A DNA stretch of 64,000 bases. Source: Prochlorococcus sp. AG-355-J09 (GTDB taxonomy: Bacteria > Cyanobacteriota > Cyanobacteriia > PCC-6307 > Cyanobiaceae). Below are positions 38,079 through 47,348 of this stretch, piece after piece. The DNA is taken from the NCBI GenBank assembly GCA_003278735.1, contig QCDO01000006.1, forward strand, positions 1-64,000, given 5' to 3'. The position numbers were made by a program, and so were the translations under genes. Position 1 is the first letter of the stretch; every line of letters starts with the position of its first letter. The notes under the pieces are model-generated. The model saw only the letters and a program-made list of their open reading frames with translations, made no database searches and was not told the origin of the DNA.

Positions 38079-38702
38079 TTTCTCTTTATCATTGATTAGT
38101 AAAATATTGAGATAATTTATTTAAATTACTGATATTTGAATAATAGATCCAAAATTAAAAAAAAACTCAAATTTAAGGCTTCACTAATCAACTCTATTAG
38201 ATCTTGAAGAGTATTATTTTTTTCATTTATGGCAATTTATCCATCCATCTACTCAGTGAACCAAACGATTTATAGAAAAAGTCTGATAATAATAAAACTA
38301 GATTTTTCTTGATTTCAAAATACAAATTGCGTTTTTTCATGTGATGAGAAGGAAATATATCTGAAAATTAATAAAACATAATAAATAGCTCAAATTCTTA
38401 AATTCACCCCCCTTTAACATTTACCCTCTTTGCTAAATGTAGTTAGATTTTTATTGCTAAATCCAGTTCCACCAATGCTTTTTGCTGTTCTCTAAATGAA
38501 GAGGCTATTTTTTATAAATGAAAAATCGCTGCTACAAAAAATAAATAATGTTGCTATAAATGTCCCTAAAATTGGTATAAAGCTTTGCGCCGCCGGCATT
38601 TTCGGTTGCCGTATTTGTATTTGCTCCATATGATGTGAAAGTTCGAGGTTTAAAAACTCGATTTAAATCTTTTTTTAACCCTTAGCTTTAATTTAAATTT
38701 CA
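38079..38702 (+). other. Long intergenic region before the HU gene
   Basis: No convincing protein gene. It is very AT-rich except for a GC-rich patch at about 38585-38615 (GCGCCGCCGGC then TTTTCGGTTGCCG) that can fold as CGGCA/TGCCG. A further small stem TCGAG/CTCGA lies at about 38643-38660, followed by a T-run at about 38669-38675, which together could be a short non-coding RNA or a long HU leader. A 37-residue reverse frame (38227-38340) is possible but has no ribosome site. The glgX promoter should lie near the left edge, HU's near the right. Confidence 0.4.
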
Positions 38703-38978
38703 ATGAACAAAGCTGATTTAGTAAACCTTGTTGCAGCTCGTACAGAGCTCACAAAAACGGATGTTTCTTTAGTTGTTGATGCAGCTATTGAAACTATTGT
38801 TGATTCAGTAGTGGAAGGCAAAAAAGTCTCTTTACTAGGATTTGGTTCTTTTGAGCCAAGAGATCGTTCTGCAAGACAGGGATTAAACCCTAAGACAGGC
38901 GAAAAAATAGCAATACCCGCTAAAAGAGTTCCAACATTCTCTGCAGGTAAACTTTTTAAGGATAGAGTTCAAGGGTAA
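38703..38978 (+). CDS. hup: HU-family DNA-binding protein
   Basis: 91 residues, standard for HU. The N-terminus MNKADLVNLVAARTELTK and the DNA-arm region GFGSFEPRDRSARQGLNPKTGEKIAIPAKRVP are textbook HU. It bends DNA and compacts the nucleoid. It has a long (over 600-base) upstream gap, so its own promoter, and a clear terminator after it at 39010-39037. Confidence 0.97.
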   Translation: MNKADLVNLVAARTELTKTDVSLVVDAAIETIVDSVVEGKKVSLLGFGSFEPRDRSARQGLNPKTGEKIAIPAKRVPTFSAGKLFKDRVQG

Positions 38979-39009
38979 TCTTTTTAATCTATTTCTTCCT
39001 TTAATAATA

Positions 39010-39037
39010 AGGTGCTCTTTTAGGGCATCTTTTTTTT
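39010..39037 (+). terminator. Rho-independent terminator of HU
   Basis: AGGTGCTC (39010-39017) pairs with GGGCATCT (39023-39030), with two G-T wobbles, and is followed by a run of T. About 32 bases after the HU stop. Confidence 0.85.
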
Positions 39038-39062
39038 ATTTCAATAAGGTGCAACTAGATCA

Positions 39063-39425
39063 ATGACCAAAACTTCTGCCGAAGTGTCCACAATTTTGAA
39101 ATCTAAAAAAGTAATGAAATTTTTAACTATTTTATCTTTAAAATTTTTATTATTATCAAATTTCCTTATGGCAGAAACAATTCCAACAAAATCTAAAATT
39201 TTAAAACAATCTAGTGATTGTTTTAAAGATTCTCAAGTCCAATTATGTAAAGAATTAGTTTCTGAAATAGAAAAACTTCAATTAGTAGTATTTGATCAAA
39301 ATAGATTCAAATGTCAATCAAGTTTATTGGGGCTGCAAACGGAAATTATTGAAGCTTATTTTTTTAATAATTTCTCAAATGAGAAAATTTCATTAATGAT
39401 CCCATATGTGATTAAAAATTGTTAA
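39063..39425 (+). CDS. Small exported protein, unrecognised
   Basis: 120 residues. A hydrophobic segment MKFLTILSLKFLLLSNFLMA (starting at residue 18) looks like a signal peptide ending MAE; translation may therefore start at the ATG at 39114 rather than 39063. The mature part holds four cysteines (SSDCFKD, QLCKEL, FKCQSS, KNC at the end) that could form two disulfides outside the cytoplasm. No family recognised. First of three small forward genes after HU. Confidence 0.6.
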   Translation: MTKTSAEVSTILKSKKVMKFLTILSLKFLLLSNFLMAETIPTKSKILKQSSDCFKDSQVQLCKELVSEIEKLQLVVFDQNRFKCQSSLLGLQTEIIEAYFFNNFSNEKISLMIPYVIKNC

Positions 39426-39479
39426 TTATTAAAAAAATTAATTTTTTTGGAATATTATAAATTTGTTATTTAATTTGTA

Positions 39480-39722
39480 ATGGTAAAAGGTTTTTCTGAT
39501 AATGAAGTTAAAAATAATACTCAAAATACTCAAATAAAAGAAAAAAAAGGCTTAGCTGGTTTTCTTAAAGGCAAGAAATTTACTTACACTTTGCCAGGTA
39601 AAAAACAAATAAATATTTTTGGATCAATAGTATTAGGCTTAAATATGATTTTAGTATTGCTAGTCATTCTGTATTTAAAGAATCAAGAATTCCATGACTT
39701 TGTATTTAATGTTGGTCGTTAG
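39480..39722 (+). CDS. Small single-pass membrane protein, unrecognised
   Basis: 80 residues. A basic, Asn/Lys-rich N-terminal half (KKGLAGFLKGKKFTYTLPGKKQ, read as GLAGFLKGKK then FTYTLPGKK) is followed by one membrane helix (about 46-66) and a short polar end. No family recognised. ATG start 54 bases after the previous small gene. The positive N-half before the helix predicts N-terminus in the cytoplasm. Confidence 0.55.
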   Translation: MVKGFSDNEVKNNTQNTQIKEKKGLAGFLKGKKFTYTLPGKKQINIFGSIVLGLNMILVLLVILYLKNQEFHDFVFNVGR

Positions 39723-39780
39723 CTATATTTTTAGATCGAAAAATTTTATTAAATGATATATTTAAATTTTAGAATATCTT

Positions 39781-40038
39781 ATGAAGATAGTTAATTTAGT
39801 TTCTCAAGTATTTTTTTTGTTAATAACTGTTCTTTTTTTGATATATTTTCTAACAGGTTATGACTCTGCTTTTGAAGCAGACCAAAATTGTCATTCATAT
39901 CTTTCAAGTTATGATAACCCATCTGGAAATTATGGTTGTGATCATGATAATGAGACACATCAGTGGATTCTTTACGAGTCCAATGAAAGTAAAGAACCAG
40001 CAAAAATTATTAAGAAATTCAGGTACAAGTTTTTATAA
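39781..40038 (+). CDS. Small membrane-anchored or exported protein, unrecognised
   Basis: 85 residues. The N-terminal hydrophobic segment (about 6-26) is an uncleaved anchor or signal peptide, followed by an acidic domain with two cysteines (QNCHSYLSSYDNPSGNYGCDHD), which could form a disulfide or bind metal with the nearby His residues. No family recognised. It overlaps the convergent 70-residue gene by six bases. Confidence 0.55.
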   Translation: MKIVNLVSQVFFLLITVLFLIYFLTGYDSAFEADQNCHSYLSSYDNPSGNYGCDHDNETHQWILYESNESKEPAKIIKKFRYKFL

Positions 40039-40245
40039 ATCAATTTTCTTATAAAAAAACTTTGCAGATATAATTGAAATAAACGCCGTAACTGTGAAAG
40101 TAAGATATTGATAGATGCTTCCTTCTAAGTAGATTTTATTTTTATATAGAGGAAAATCGACTAAAGATCCTATAGTGCCCCAAATAATTACCCATACAGA
40201 TATGTATAAGAATACTTTTAATGGATTAGATTTTTTTGCTTCCAT
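40033..40245 (-). CDS. Small two-helix membrane protein next to Hli
   Basis: 70 residues with two hydrophobic segments (about 10-29 and 43-62), separated by VDFPLYKNKIYLEGS. No named family recognised. It starts three bases after the stop of the hli gene on the same strand, so the two are probably co-transcribed, which hints at a photoprotection-linked role, by inference. Confidence 0.6.
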   Translation of the reverse strand: MEAKKSNPLKVFLYISVWVIIWGTIGSLVDFPLYKNKIYLEGSIYQYLTFTVTAFISIISAKFFYKKIDL

Positions 40246-40248
40246 TTT

Positions 40249-40494
40249 TTAATTAATACCAAAAATTGAAGAAGTTACAGGTCTGCCGCTAAAAACTAAC
40301 TCGGTTAATATGAGCATTAAAAATCCGATCATTGCTGCTCTACCATTTACAAGCTCAGCACTGCTATTAAATCCAAAAACATTCTTTACTTCATCTCCTT
40401 GATTGTCTACCCATTTTGAGTATTCATTATCAGTTGATGATGTATTAGCAAAATCATCTTTTTGATTTTCTATTGAAGAGTCGTTTTCTTGCAT
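40249..40494 (-). CDS. hli: High-light-inducible protein (Hli)
   Basis: 81 residues. The single transmembrane LHC-like helix carries the chlorophyll-binding motif ELVNGRAAMIGF (47-58). Hli proteins bind chlorophyll and carotenoids in thylakoids and protect photosystem II and chlorophyll enzymes under high light. The N-terminal 40 residues are acidic and poorly conserved. In many cyanobacteria NblS, also encoded in this window, controls hli genes. Confidence 0.94.
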   Translation of the reverse strand: MQENDSSIENQKDDFANTSSTDNEYSKWVDNQGDEVKNVFGFNSSAELVNGRAAMIGFLMLILTELVFSGRPVTSSIFGIN

Positions 40495-40552
40495 ACAATT
40501 ATTTTTGATTTATTCTAGTAATCTTAAAACTAATTTATTATTAAATTAAGGT

Positions 40553-41566
40553 TTAAATTATAAAAAAAATTAAGACAAAAATTATTATCCATAAAAATTG
40601 TAATCTCAAAATTAATTGACAAATATATTTAATATTCTCTCCAGTGCAATCATCTCCATTCTCATTGATCATTGGCTTTTCAATAATCTCGTTTTTATAT
40701 TTACTTTTCCCACCCAATTTTATACCAGAAATATAAGCGAATATAGCTTCTGAAATCCCAGCATTAGGCGAATCATATTTTTTACCATCAAGATAGCTTT
40801 TTTTTATGATTGATCCATACTCATTAATTTTGGGACTTACTAAAGGTAATGTGATTAAAACTAATCTTGAAGGAACAAACGTAAACATATCTTCAATTTT
40901 TGCACTGAAAAAACCTAAATATCTAAAATAATCATATTTGTAACCTATCATTGAATCTAAAGTACTTATGGCTTTATAAGAAAAACCAAGTGATAAAGGC
41001 CCTGGCAGAAAAATTGAAAATTTCATCAAAAAAATTCCAATAAAAATCCAAAATAGTGGCCCAAATGTTCCATCAACAGAATTTTCGGTAAGACTCTCTG
41101 TACTTGATCTCAAAAGATGTTCTAAAGAAGATGAACTTACATCCCTACTTACTATCCTTTGTACCTTCTCTTTGATTATTCTCTTATTTTGGTGATTAAT
41201 TTCTTCGCGTTCCATTAGCGCTGCAATTTCTTTAACACTTGAAATAAGTCCCTTAGTCGCAATACAACTTGAAAGTCCAAAAAAAATTAGCAATCCACCA
41301 AAAAAATTATTTCTTGATTGAAAATAACTGAGTTCTATCAATTTACCTAAACCAAAACTTATTCCAATGCTTGATATGGCTACGATTAACCCCCCCCCAA
41401 ACAATATATTTTTATTTTTCCCAAAATTATTTATGAGGTAATCAGATATTTTTTTTATGTAGAAGCCAATTACCTGAACAGGATGGATTAAAAATCTTGG
41501 ATCGCCGATCATTAAATCAAAACCAATCGATCCGATGAATATTAAAAATAAATTTATTTCAGCCAA
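40553..41566 (-). CDS. cobD: Adenosylcobinamide-phosphate synthase (CobD/CbiB)
   Basis: 337 residues, hydrophobic throughout. It joins aminopropanol (phosphate) to adenosylcobyrate in the late steps of cobalamin synthesis, in the membrane. Family motifs: [22 protein letters not shown] (about 17-38), [32 protein letters not shown] (about 139-170, read in parts) and [12 protein letters not shown] nine-C run at 41390-41398 lies within it. It overlaps ilvC by 13 bases. Confidence 0.93.
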   Translation of the reverse strand: MAEINLFLIFIGSIGFDLMIGDPRFLIHPVQVIGFYIKKISDYLINNFGKNKNILFGGGLIVAISSIGISFGLGKLIELSYFQSRNNFFGGLLIFFGLSSCIATKGLISSVKEIAALMEREEINHQNKRIIKEKVQRIVSRDVSSSSLEHLLRSSTESLTENSVDGTFGPLFWIFIGIFLMKFSIFLPGPLSLGFSYKAISTLDSMIGYKYDYFRYLGFFSAKIEDMFTFVPSRLVLITLPLVSPKINEYGSIIKKSYLDGKKYDSPNAGISEAIFAYISGIKLGGKSKYKNEIIEKPMINENGDDCTGENIKYICQLILRLQFLWIIIFVLIFFII

Positions 41567-42543
41567 CTGAACATCGAGCGCAGACCTTTACCTACTTTCT
41601 CAATTTCATGTTTTGAGTTCTCTTCTCTTAATTTTGTCATTAAGGGTTTGTTTTTATCACATTCCTCCACAAAATTCTTAGCGAAAGTTCCATCTTGAAT
41701 ATCTTTTAGAATTTTCTGCATTTCTTTCTTTGTATCACTATTGATAAGTCTTTTACCACTTACATAATCTCCATATTCTGCAGTATTTGAAATGGAATCT
41801 CTCATTTGAGATAAGCCTCCCTTCACCATTAAATCAACAATAAGTTTAACTTCATGTAAGCATTCGAAGTAAGCAAGTTCGGGCTGATATCCTGCCTCTA
41901 CTAGAGTTTCAAAGCCTGATTTGACGAGTTCTGATAGGCCTCCGCACAAAACAGCTTGTTCGCCGAATAAATCAGTTTCTGTTTCTTCTTTAAAGTTCGT
42001 TTCAAGAATCCCAGCTCTCGTTCCGCCAATCCCTTTAGCGTAAGCCATCGCTAATGATCTTGCACTGCCGGAAGAATCCTGTTCCACTGCAAACAATGCT
42101 GGAACTCCTTGACCATTCTGATATTCCCAACGAACAGTGTGTCCGGGTCCTTTTGGAGCAATCATTACAACATCCACAAAACTAGGAGGTTTGATAAGTC
42201 CGAATCTTATATTGAAGCCATGAGCAAAACTTAATATTTTTCCTTGTTTTAAGTTTGGTTCTATTTCTTTAAGGTAAACATCTTTCTGAAACTCATCTGG
42301 GAGGAGAATCATAATCCAGTCGGCTTTTTCGCAAGCTTCAGAAACGCTAAAGACTTGTAAACCATCGCTGATAGCTTTGCTTTCAGACTTACTTCCTTTA
42401 TATAATCCAACAATTACATCCATACCACTATCTTTAAGATTTAGGGCATGTGCATGACCTTGTGATCCATATCCAATAATCGCTATTGTTTTATTATTTA
42501 AAAGACTTAGATCTGCATCTGTGTCGTAAAAGAGTTGGGTCAT
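41554..42543 (-). CDS. ilvC: Ketol-acid reductoisomerase
   Basis: 329 residues, class I length. It makes 2,3-dihydroxy acids for valine, leucine and isoleucine synthesis, using NADPH. Seen: [21 protein letters not shown] (about 20-40, the dinucleotide fold), [10 protein letters not shown] and [11 protein letters not shown] (metal-binding region). It overlaps cobD by 13 bases at its 3' end. ATG start; divergent from nothing upstream, as clpP lies on the same strand 111 bases away. Confidence 0.97.
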   Translation of the reverse strand: MTQLFYDTDADLSLLNNKTIAIIGYGSQGHAHALNLKDSGMDVIVGLYKGSKSESKAISDGLQVFSVSEACEKADWIMILLPDEFQKDVYLKEIEPNLKQGKILSFAHGFNIRFGLIKPPSFVDVVMIAPKGPGHTVRWEYQNGQGVPALFAVEQDSSGSARSLAMAYAKGIGGTRAGILETNFKEETETDLFGEQAVLCGGLSELVKSGFETLVEAGYQPELAYFECLHEVKLIVDLMVKGGLSQMRDSISNTAEYGDYVSGKRLINSDTKKEMQKILKDIQDGTFAKNFVEECDKNKPLMTKLREENSKHEIEKVGKGLRSMFSWLK

Positions 42544-42654
42544 TAGTTGTAGCTTCTTTGCATTTGATAGTTATTATTTTAGACATTAAGGTGGCAATAA
42601 ACCAAAAAAATTATTAATTTAAAAAATTAAAATTAAAATAATAATTTAGAAATT

Positions 42655-43266
42655 TTAAGACTGATTTGCTTCGCTTGGATGTGTAATTACTCTATCAATT
42701 AAGCCATAATTTTTTGCTTCTTCCGCACTTAGAAAATAATCTCTATCAGTATCCTTTTCAATTTTCTCAAAAGATTGGCCTGTCATATCTGCCATAGACA
42801 TGTTTAACATATCTTTAATTCTTAAAATTTCCTTAGCCTCTATTTCAATATCACTTGCTTGGCGTTGAGATGTCCCTCCTAAGGGTTGATGAATCATTAT
42901 TCTGCTGTGGGGCAAAGCAACTCTTTTACCTTTTGTCCCAGCGGCCAATAGGAACGCTCCCATGGAGGCTGCGAGGCCTACGCATATGGTTACTACATCA
43001 CTTTTTACGTATTTGATAGTGTCATAAATTGCCAATCCAGCAGTTACTGATCCTCCTGGGCTATTTATATACAGATAGATAGGTTTGGAATTGTCATCAG
43101 AATCTAAATAAAGCATTTGTGCAACAAGACTATTAGCAATACCATCATTCACTTCTTGTCCAAGAAAAAGAATTCTTTCAACACCTAGTCTTGTATATAT
43201 GTCGACCCATCTTTCGTATTGACTTCCTGGAAGTCTGTAAGGCACGCTTGGAGTTCCTATTGGCAT
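42655..43266 (-). CDS. clpP: ATP-dependent Clp protease proteolytic subunit ClpP (ClpP3-type)
   Basis: 203 residues. Serine protease of the Clp chamber. Catalytic residues are in place: S101 in [12 protein letters not shown]126 in MIHQPLGG and an Asp near 175. It follows clpR by 24 bases. In cyanobacteria ClpP3 and ClpR form mixed rings that work with ClpC; naming it ClpP3 rests on this neighbourhood. Confidence 0.95.
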   Translation of the reverse strand: MPIGTPSVPYRLPGSQYERWVDIYTRLGVERILFLGQEVNDGIANSLVAQMLYLDSDDNSKPIYLYINSPGGSVTAGLAIYDTIKYVKSDVVTICVGLAASMGAFLLAAGTKGKRVALPHSRIMIHQPLGGTSQRQASDIEIEAKEILRIKDMLNMSMADMTGQSFEKIEKDTDRDYFLSAEEAKNYGLIDRVITHPSEANQS

Positions 43267-43290
43267 GATTTTAAAATAGTTTTGTGAGTG

Positions 43291-43962
43291 TTAAATTTTA
43301 TTTGGTAGATCTTTTTGGCTTGTGAGTATTCTATCGATAACTCCATAATTTAGGGCTTCTTGTGGGTTGAGATAACTCATCCTGTCAGAGTCTTTTGAGA
43401 GTTCTTCGATGGTTTTTCCAGTGTTACGAGATAAAATCTCCAGCATGGATTTTTTATTTTTCAAAACTTCCTCAGCTCTTATTTGGATATCGGTTGCTTG
43501 TCCTCTTGCTCCGCTTATAGGTTGATGCAAAACAATAGAAGCATGTGGAAGAGCGGCTCTCTGTCCCTTAGTGCCAGATGAAAGAATAACTGCGGCAGTC
43601 CCCATTGCTTGTCCGATACATATCGTGTGTACTGGAGGCTTAATGTAACTTATTGTATCGCAGATAGCGAAAGCTTCTGTTTCAAAACCTACTGCGTCAC
43701 CCGTGTACCAACTTGTCCCGGTTGAATTGATATAGAAATAGATTGGTTTTTCTGGATCCTCAAACTCTAAGTAAAGAAGTTGAGCAATGATTAGCTCAGT
43801 AACATCCATTCCTAGTTGTCTTTTCGCATCATCATCTGAAAATAATGGTAAACCAAGATAAACGATTCTCTCTTTCAGTAAAAGAGAGGGGAGATCTGGG
43901 GGTGGGGTCCTCATAACGGTGTTTTCGCCGTAATAAGGAGCAGATACAGTCATTTGTATCAC
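43291..43962 (-). CDS. clpR: ClpP-like inactive subunit ClpR
   Basis: 223 residues. It aligns with ClpP but the active-site Ser position is Gly121 (IGQAMGTAAV), while H146 remains, and the segment STGTSWYTGDAVGFETEAF contains the ClpR-type insertion. It is therefore proteolytically inactive by inspection and probably pairs with the adjacent ClpP in the essential cyanobacterial ClpP3/R ring. Upstream gene of the pair. Confidence 0.95.
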   Translation of the reverse strand: MIQMTVSAPYYGENTVMRTPPPDLPSLLLKERIVYLGLPLFSDDDAKRQLGMDVTELIIAQLLYLEFEDPEKPIYFYINSTGTSWYTGDAVGFETEAFAICDTISYIKPPVHTICIGQAMGTAAVILSSGTKGQRAALPHASIVLHQPISGARGQATDIQIRAEEVLKNKKSMLEILSRNTGKTIEELSKDSDRMSYLNPQEALNYGVIDRILTSQKDLPNKI

Positions 43963-43993
43963 AAAATTAAGATTGAACTGATTCTAGCTAGAT

Positions 43994-45103
43994 TTAGCCC
44001 TGTGTCGCTGGCGATTTAAAAGATTTGTTTGACTCAGGATTATTTATTAGTTTTCCAAATACCATTCTTCCAGTTGGAGTTTGTAATGCTCCTGTGATGA
44101 CAATATCTAATCTGCTTCCAACAAAATTCTTTGCCTCATCAATAACAACCATTGTACCGTCATCTAAATATCCAATACCTTGCATTTTTTCTTTGCCTTC
44201 TCTCACGATTTTTATATTAAGAGACTCTCCTGGTTGTACTTCTGGCCTTAAAGCTATAACCAAATCACTCAAATTCATAACTTTTAATTCTTTAACTTCA
44301 GCGATCTGAGAAAGATTATAATCAGCCGTAATTAAAGTTCCTGTCATATCCTCAGTAATTTTAAGGAGTTTTTCATCTACTCCATTACCTTCATACTTTG
44401 TTGGGTTTATTACAAGTCTTCTCCCATATAAATCTCTTAATTCTTTTAATAACTTGAGACCTCTTCTCCCTTTTGACCTTTTTTCATTACTGCTTGAGTC
44501 AGCTAAAGTTTGCAATTCATCAATTACACTTTGAGCAACAATTAATTGACCTTCCAATAAGCCGCAACTTAATAGACCATTGATTCTTCCATCAATAATT
44601 ACGCTAGTATCTAGAATTTTTGGACTTGCAGCAGGGAGAATTCCTTCATTAACTAGATATGCATCAGTGTTATTTGGATTGAATAATCTCAATAACGTCC
44701 TTCCATGGGTATCTGCCAACTTGTAACCAAGCGCACCAAAGAAAATGTTGCTTAATATAGCTGCTAATGGTTTTGCGAAAAAAACCTCTCTAGGGAAGGG
44801 AATTAATAGTATTGGAGCTAGTAGGAGATTCGCAACAAGTAATCCTAAAATTAATCCAACAGACCTACTTATAAGTAAGTCCGTAGGCATTGTTCTTATT
44901 TGATCAAGAAAAGTCTTTCTAAGTTGAAGGAATACAAAACCAGCTGCTAATCCTACAAAAAAACCAATTATTGCTAAAACAATTCTAAAACCCTCTACAT
45001 TAGATACCTGTTTAAGTATGTCTACTGGCAATAAATCAACACCAAGCCAACCTGAAGCAGCCCCAGACAATACAAATAAAATTAATACTAAGATATCTGT
45101 CAT
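43994..45103 (-). CDS. Membrane protein with PIN and TRAM domains (YacL-like)
   Basis: 369 residues. Four hydrophobic segments (about 3-25, 40-60, 80-105 and 110-135) are followed by a PIN nuclease-like domain (about 160-285: KILDTSVIIDGRI, QSVIDELQ, TGTLITADYNLSQIA) and a TRAM-like RNA-binding domain (about 290-350: PGESLNIKIVREGKEKMQGIGYLDDGTMVV, read in parts). The acidic residues for metal binding are present. A membrane-linked RNase is suggested by the domains but the target is unknown. Confidence 0.88.
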   Translation of the reverse strand: MTDILVLILFVLSGAASGWLGVDLLPVDILKQVSNVEGFRIVLAIIGFFVGLAAGFVFLQLRKTFLDQIRTMPTDLLISRSVGLILGLLVANLLLAPILLIPFPREVFFAKPLAAILSNIFFGALGYKLADTHGRTLLRLFNPNNTDAYLVNEGILPAASPKILDTSVIIDGRINGLLSCGLLEGQLIVAQSVIDELQTLADSSSNEKRSKGRRGLKLLKELRDLYGRRLVINPTKYEGNGVDEKLLKITEDMTGTLITADYNLSQIAEVKELKVMNLSDLVIALRPEVQPGESLNIKIVREGKEKMQGIGYLDDGTMVVIDEAKNFVGSRLDIVITGALQTPTGRMVFGKLINNPESNKSFKSPATQG

Positions 45104-45199
45104 ATATATAATCTACTAGGATTTATTAATTGAGTAAATAAGGATTGTATTTTTTTCGATCCTTAATACTTTTTTGGAGCTTAAAAATGAATTTAGATT

Positions 45200-46423
45200 A
45201 TGAATAAGTTTCCAAGAAGTGCTTATGTGCACATTCCTTTTTGCCACAGAAGATGTTTTTATTGTGATTTTGCAGTTATTCCACTAGGAAACGAAGTTGA
45301 AACTTTAAAAGGTTATGGAAGCAAAACTGTTCAAGAGTATTTGCAATTTTTATATAAAGAAATATTGTCAATTAAGCATAAATCACCTCTATCTACAATT
45401 TATATAGGAGGTGGTACACCATCAATTTTAGATCCTGCCCAAATTAAAGAATTAGTTGATCTTTTTAAAGAAAATTATGGAATTGACTATGGTGCTGAAA
45501 TCACTATGGAGGTTGATCCAGCAAGTTTTACTCAAGATGATCTTTTTGGATTCATAAATGCTGGGATAAATAGATTTAGTCTTGGAGTACAAAGTTTTAA
45601 TAATCAGATACTTCAAAAGTCGGGAAGGCGTCATTTGAAAGAAGATGCAGAGAAATCTTGTTTATGGTTGAAGAAAGAATATGATTCTGGGTTAATAAAA
45701 AGCTGGAGTTTAGACTTAATTCAAAACTTGCCATTAAGTGGATTTAAAGAATGGCAAGATGACTTAAAAAAAGCAATTACATTTTCACCACCCCATCTAT
45801 CTATTTACGATTTAAATATTGAAAATGGCACTGTTTTTAAAAAATTAATTAATTTAGGCAAATTAAAACTCCCAAGTGAAGAAGAAGCTTTTAGGAATAG
45901 TGAATCAACCCATTTAATTTTAAAAAACTCAGGATATTCAAGATATGAAATCTCAAACTATTGCTTGCCGAGACATCAGTCGAGACATAACAGAGTTTAT
46001 TGGAGTGGTTCAGGTTGGTGGAGTTTTGGTCAAGGTTCCACTAGTTCACCTTGGGGGGAAAAGTTTACTCGGCCAAGAGTTTGTAAAGAATATAAAGCAT
46101 GGGTAGCTAGACAAGACGAATTTAATTTAGATTCGTCCCTAACTAATAAGGAGTTTGTATATAAAGAACTTGATGAGAAAATAATGTTGGGATTAAGACT
46201 CAAAGAGGGTGTAGATATAAAAGAAGTGTTTAAAGAACAAAACTGGGAAAACAAAAGATTTGAAAGCAACTTCAGTAAATTGGTTGAAGAATGGGAAAGA
46301 TTTCTTGAAAGTGGACTCCTAGTAAGAAAAGGGAATAGGTTCTTTTTAAGTGAGCCTAATGGCATGGAACTTAGTAATCAAGTTCTAGTTTCTATGTTTA
46401 AGTGGTGGGATGAGATTAACTAA
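45200..46423 (+). CDS. hemW: HemW-like radical SAM protein (CPO-like, heme chaperone)
   Basis: 407 residues. The radical-SAM cluster motif is CHRRCFYCDF (about 15-24, three cysteines in CxxxCxxC), with YIGGGTPSIL and SLGVQSF further on. It resembles coproporphyrinogen III oxidase HemN, but this shorter type is now regarded as the heme-trafficking HemW; I lean that way on length and the HIPFC start. Its 3' end overlaps panB by eight bases, convergently. Confidence 0.88.
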   Translation: MNKFPRSAYVHIPFCHRRCFYCDFAVIPLGNEVETLKGYGSKTVQEYLQFLYKEILSIKHKSPLSTIYIGGGTPSILDPAQIKELVDLFKENYGIDYGAEITMEVDPASFTQDDLFGFINAGINRFSLGVQSFNNQILQKSGRRHLKEDAEKSCLWLKKEYDSGLIKSWSLDLIQNLPLSGFKEWQDDLKKAITFSPPHLSIYDLNIENGTVFKKLINLGKLKLPSEEEAFRNSESTHLILKNSGYSRYEISNYCLPRHQSRHNRVYWSGSGWWSFGQGSTSSPWGEKFTRPRVCKEYKAWVARQDEFNLDSSLTNKEFVYKELDEKIMLGLRLKEGVDIKEVFKEQNWENKRFESNFSKLVEEWERFLESGLLVRKGNRFFLSEPNGMELSNQVLVSMFKWWDEIN

Positions 46424-47189
46424 GTCTTTCAGAGTCTACCCATTCTTTTAATTTATCCTTAAACAATTTCTTTCCTTGGATAATTGGTTGGCAAAATGGG
46501 GGTTGATCATCATTAAGGCCTAACAAATCTGCAGTAACTCTTACTTGCCCATCGCAATAATTACCTGCGCCGATACCTATTGTGGGAATTGTTAAAGAAT
46601 TTTGTATTTCTTTAGCAAGCAAATCAGGAATATGTTCAAGAACTATTGAAAAACATCCTAATTCTTCAAGAATTGAAGCCTCTTTCTTAATTTTTTCTTG
46701 GCTTGCTAAGCTTTCTCCTTGTTTTCTTAATCCAATATTTAGATAGCTTTGTGGTGTAAGACCTATATGACCCATAACAGGGATTCCCATTCTTATTAAT
46801 CTAGAAATAACTTTTTGTATTTCTGGTTCAGCACCTTCCACTTTTACAGCTTTTGCATAAGTGCTCTGAATGATTTTCCCTGCATACTCAACAGCCTTAT
46901 CCTCACCACATTGGTAAGTCAGAAAAGGCATATCTGAAACGACTAGAGGTTGTTCCTCAATTTTTTTCTTAAATCCTCTTGAAACAGCATTAGTATGATA
47001 AATTATGTTTTCTAAAGTTATTGGCAACGTCGATTTGTATCCTAAGCAGACCATTGCTAATGAATCTCCTACAAGTACTAGATCAACATTTGCTTGTTCT
47101 GCAATAGATCCTGATATGGAGTCCCAAGCAGTAAGTGCAATGATTTTGCGAGATTTTTTTTTATAATTAACTATTTCTGAAGGTAACAT
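46416..47189 (-). CDS. panB: 3-methyl-2-oxobutanoate hydroxymethyltransferase
   Basis: 257 residues. First committed enzyme of pantothenate synthesis. Typical segments: IIALTAWDSISGSIAEQANVD, LVGDSLAMVCLGYKSTLPI, VKVEGAEP (metal/substrate Glu region), PVMGHIGLTPQS and GIGAGNYCDGQV. Unlike most gene pairs here it is not with panC. The 5' side faces the SRP RNA gene. Confidence 0.95.
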   Translation of the reverse strand: MLPSEIVNYKKKSRKIIALTAWDSISGSIAEQANVDLVLVGDSLAMVCLGYKSTLPITLENIIYHTNAVSRGFKKKIEEQPLVVSDMPFLTYQCGEDKAVEYAGKIIQSTYAKAVKVEGAEPEIQKVISRLIRMGIPVMGHIGLTPQSYLNIGLRKQGESLASQEKIKKEASILEELGCFSIVLEHIPDLLAKEIQNSLTIPTIGIGAGNYCDGQVRVTADLLGLNDDQPPFCQPIIQGKKLFKDKLKEWVDSERLS

Positions 47190-47230
47190 AATAAATTAAT
47201 GTATCATTTTTTTTAATCAAGAATTGCTAA

Positions 47231-47236
47231 TATGAT
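47231..47236 (+). promoter_or_regulatory. Possible -10 box of the SRP RNA
   Basis: TATGAT lies a few bases upstream of the predicted 5' end of the SRP RNA (about 47239), a usual -10 position. No clear -35 match is seen upstream. Confidence 0.4.
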
Positions 47237-47238
47237 TT

Positions 47239-47334
47239 TGACTCGGCCTTTCGCGGTTTTAACGCCTAAACCTGGTCAGGACCGGAAGGTAGCAGCCACA
47301 AGGGATGCTTGAGGCAGGCGAGATAACCGAGTCA
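47239..47334 (+). ncRNA. ffs: Signal recognition particle 4.5S RNA
   Basis: About 96 nt. The diagnostic apical domain is present: CCTGGTCAGGACCGGAAGG, then TAGCAGCCACA and GGATGCTTGAGG. The ends TGACTCGG and CCGAGTCA pair to close the long hairpin. The RNA binds Ffh to target membrane proteins. It lies between panB and ftsZ, on the strand opposite to both. Confidence 0.95.
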
Positions 47335-47348
47335 CTCTATTTTACCTT

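Noticed and set aside
38227..38340. 37-residue reverse frame in the gap before HU
   Set aside because: No ribosome site (the upstream bases read as TTCTCATCAC), no recognisable family; kept only as a remark.
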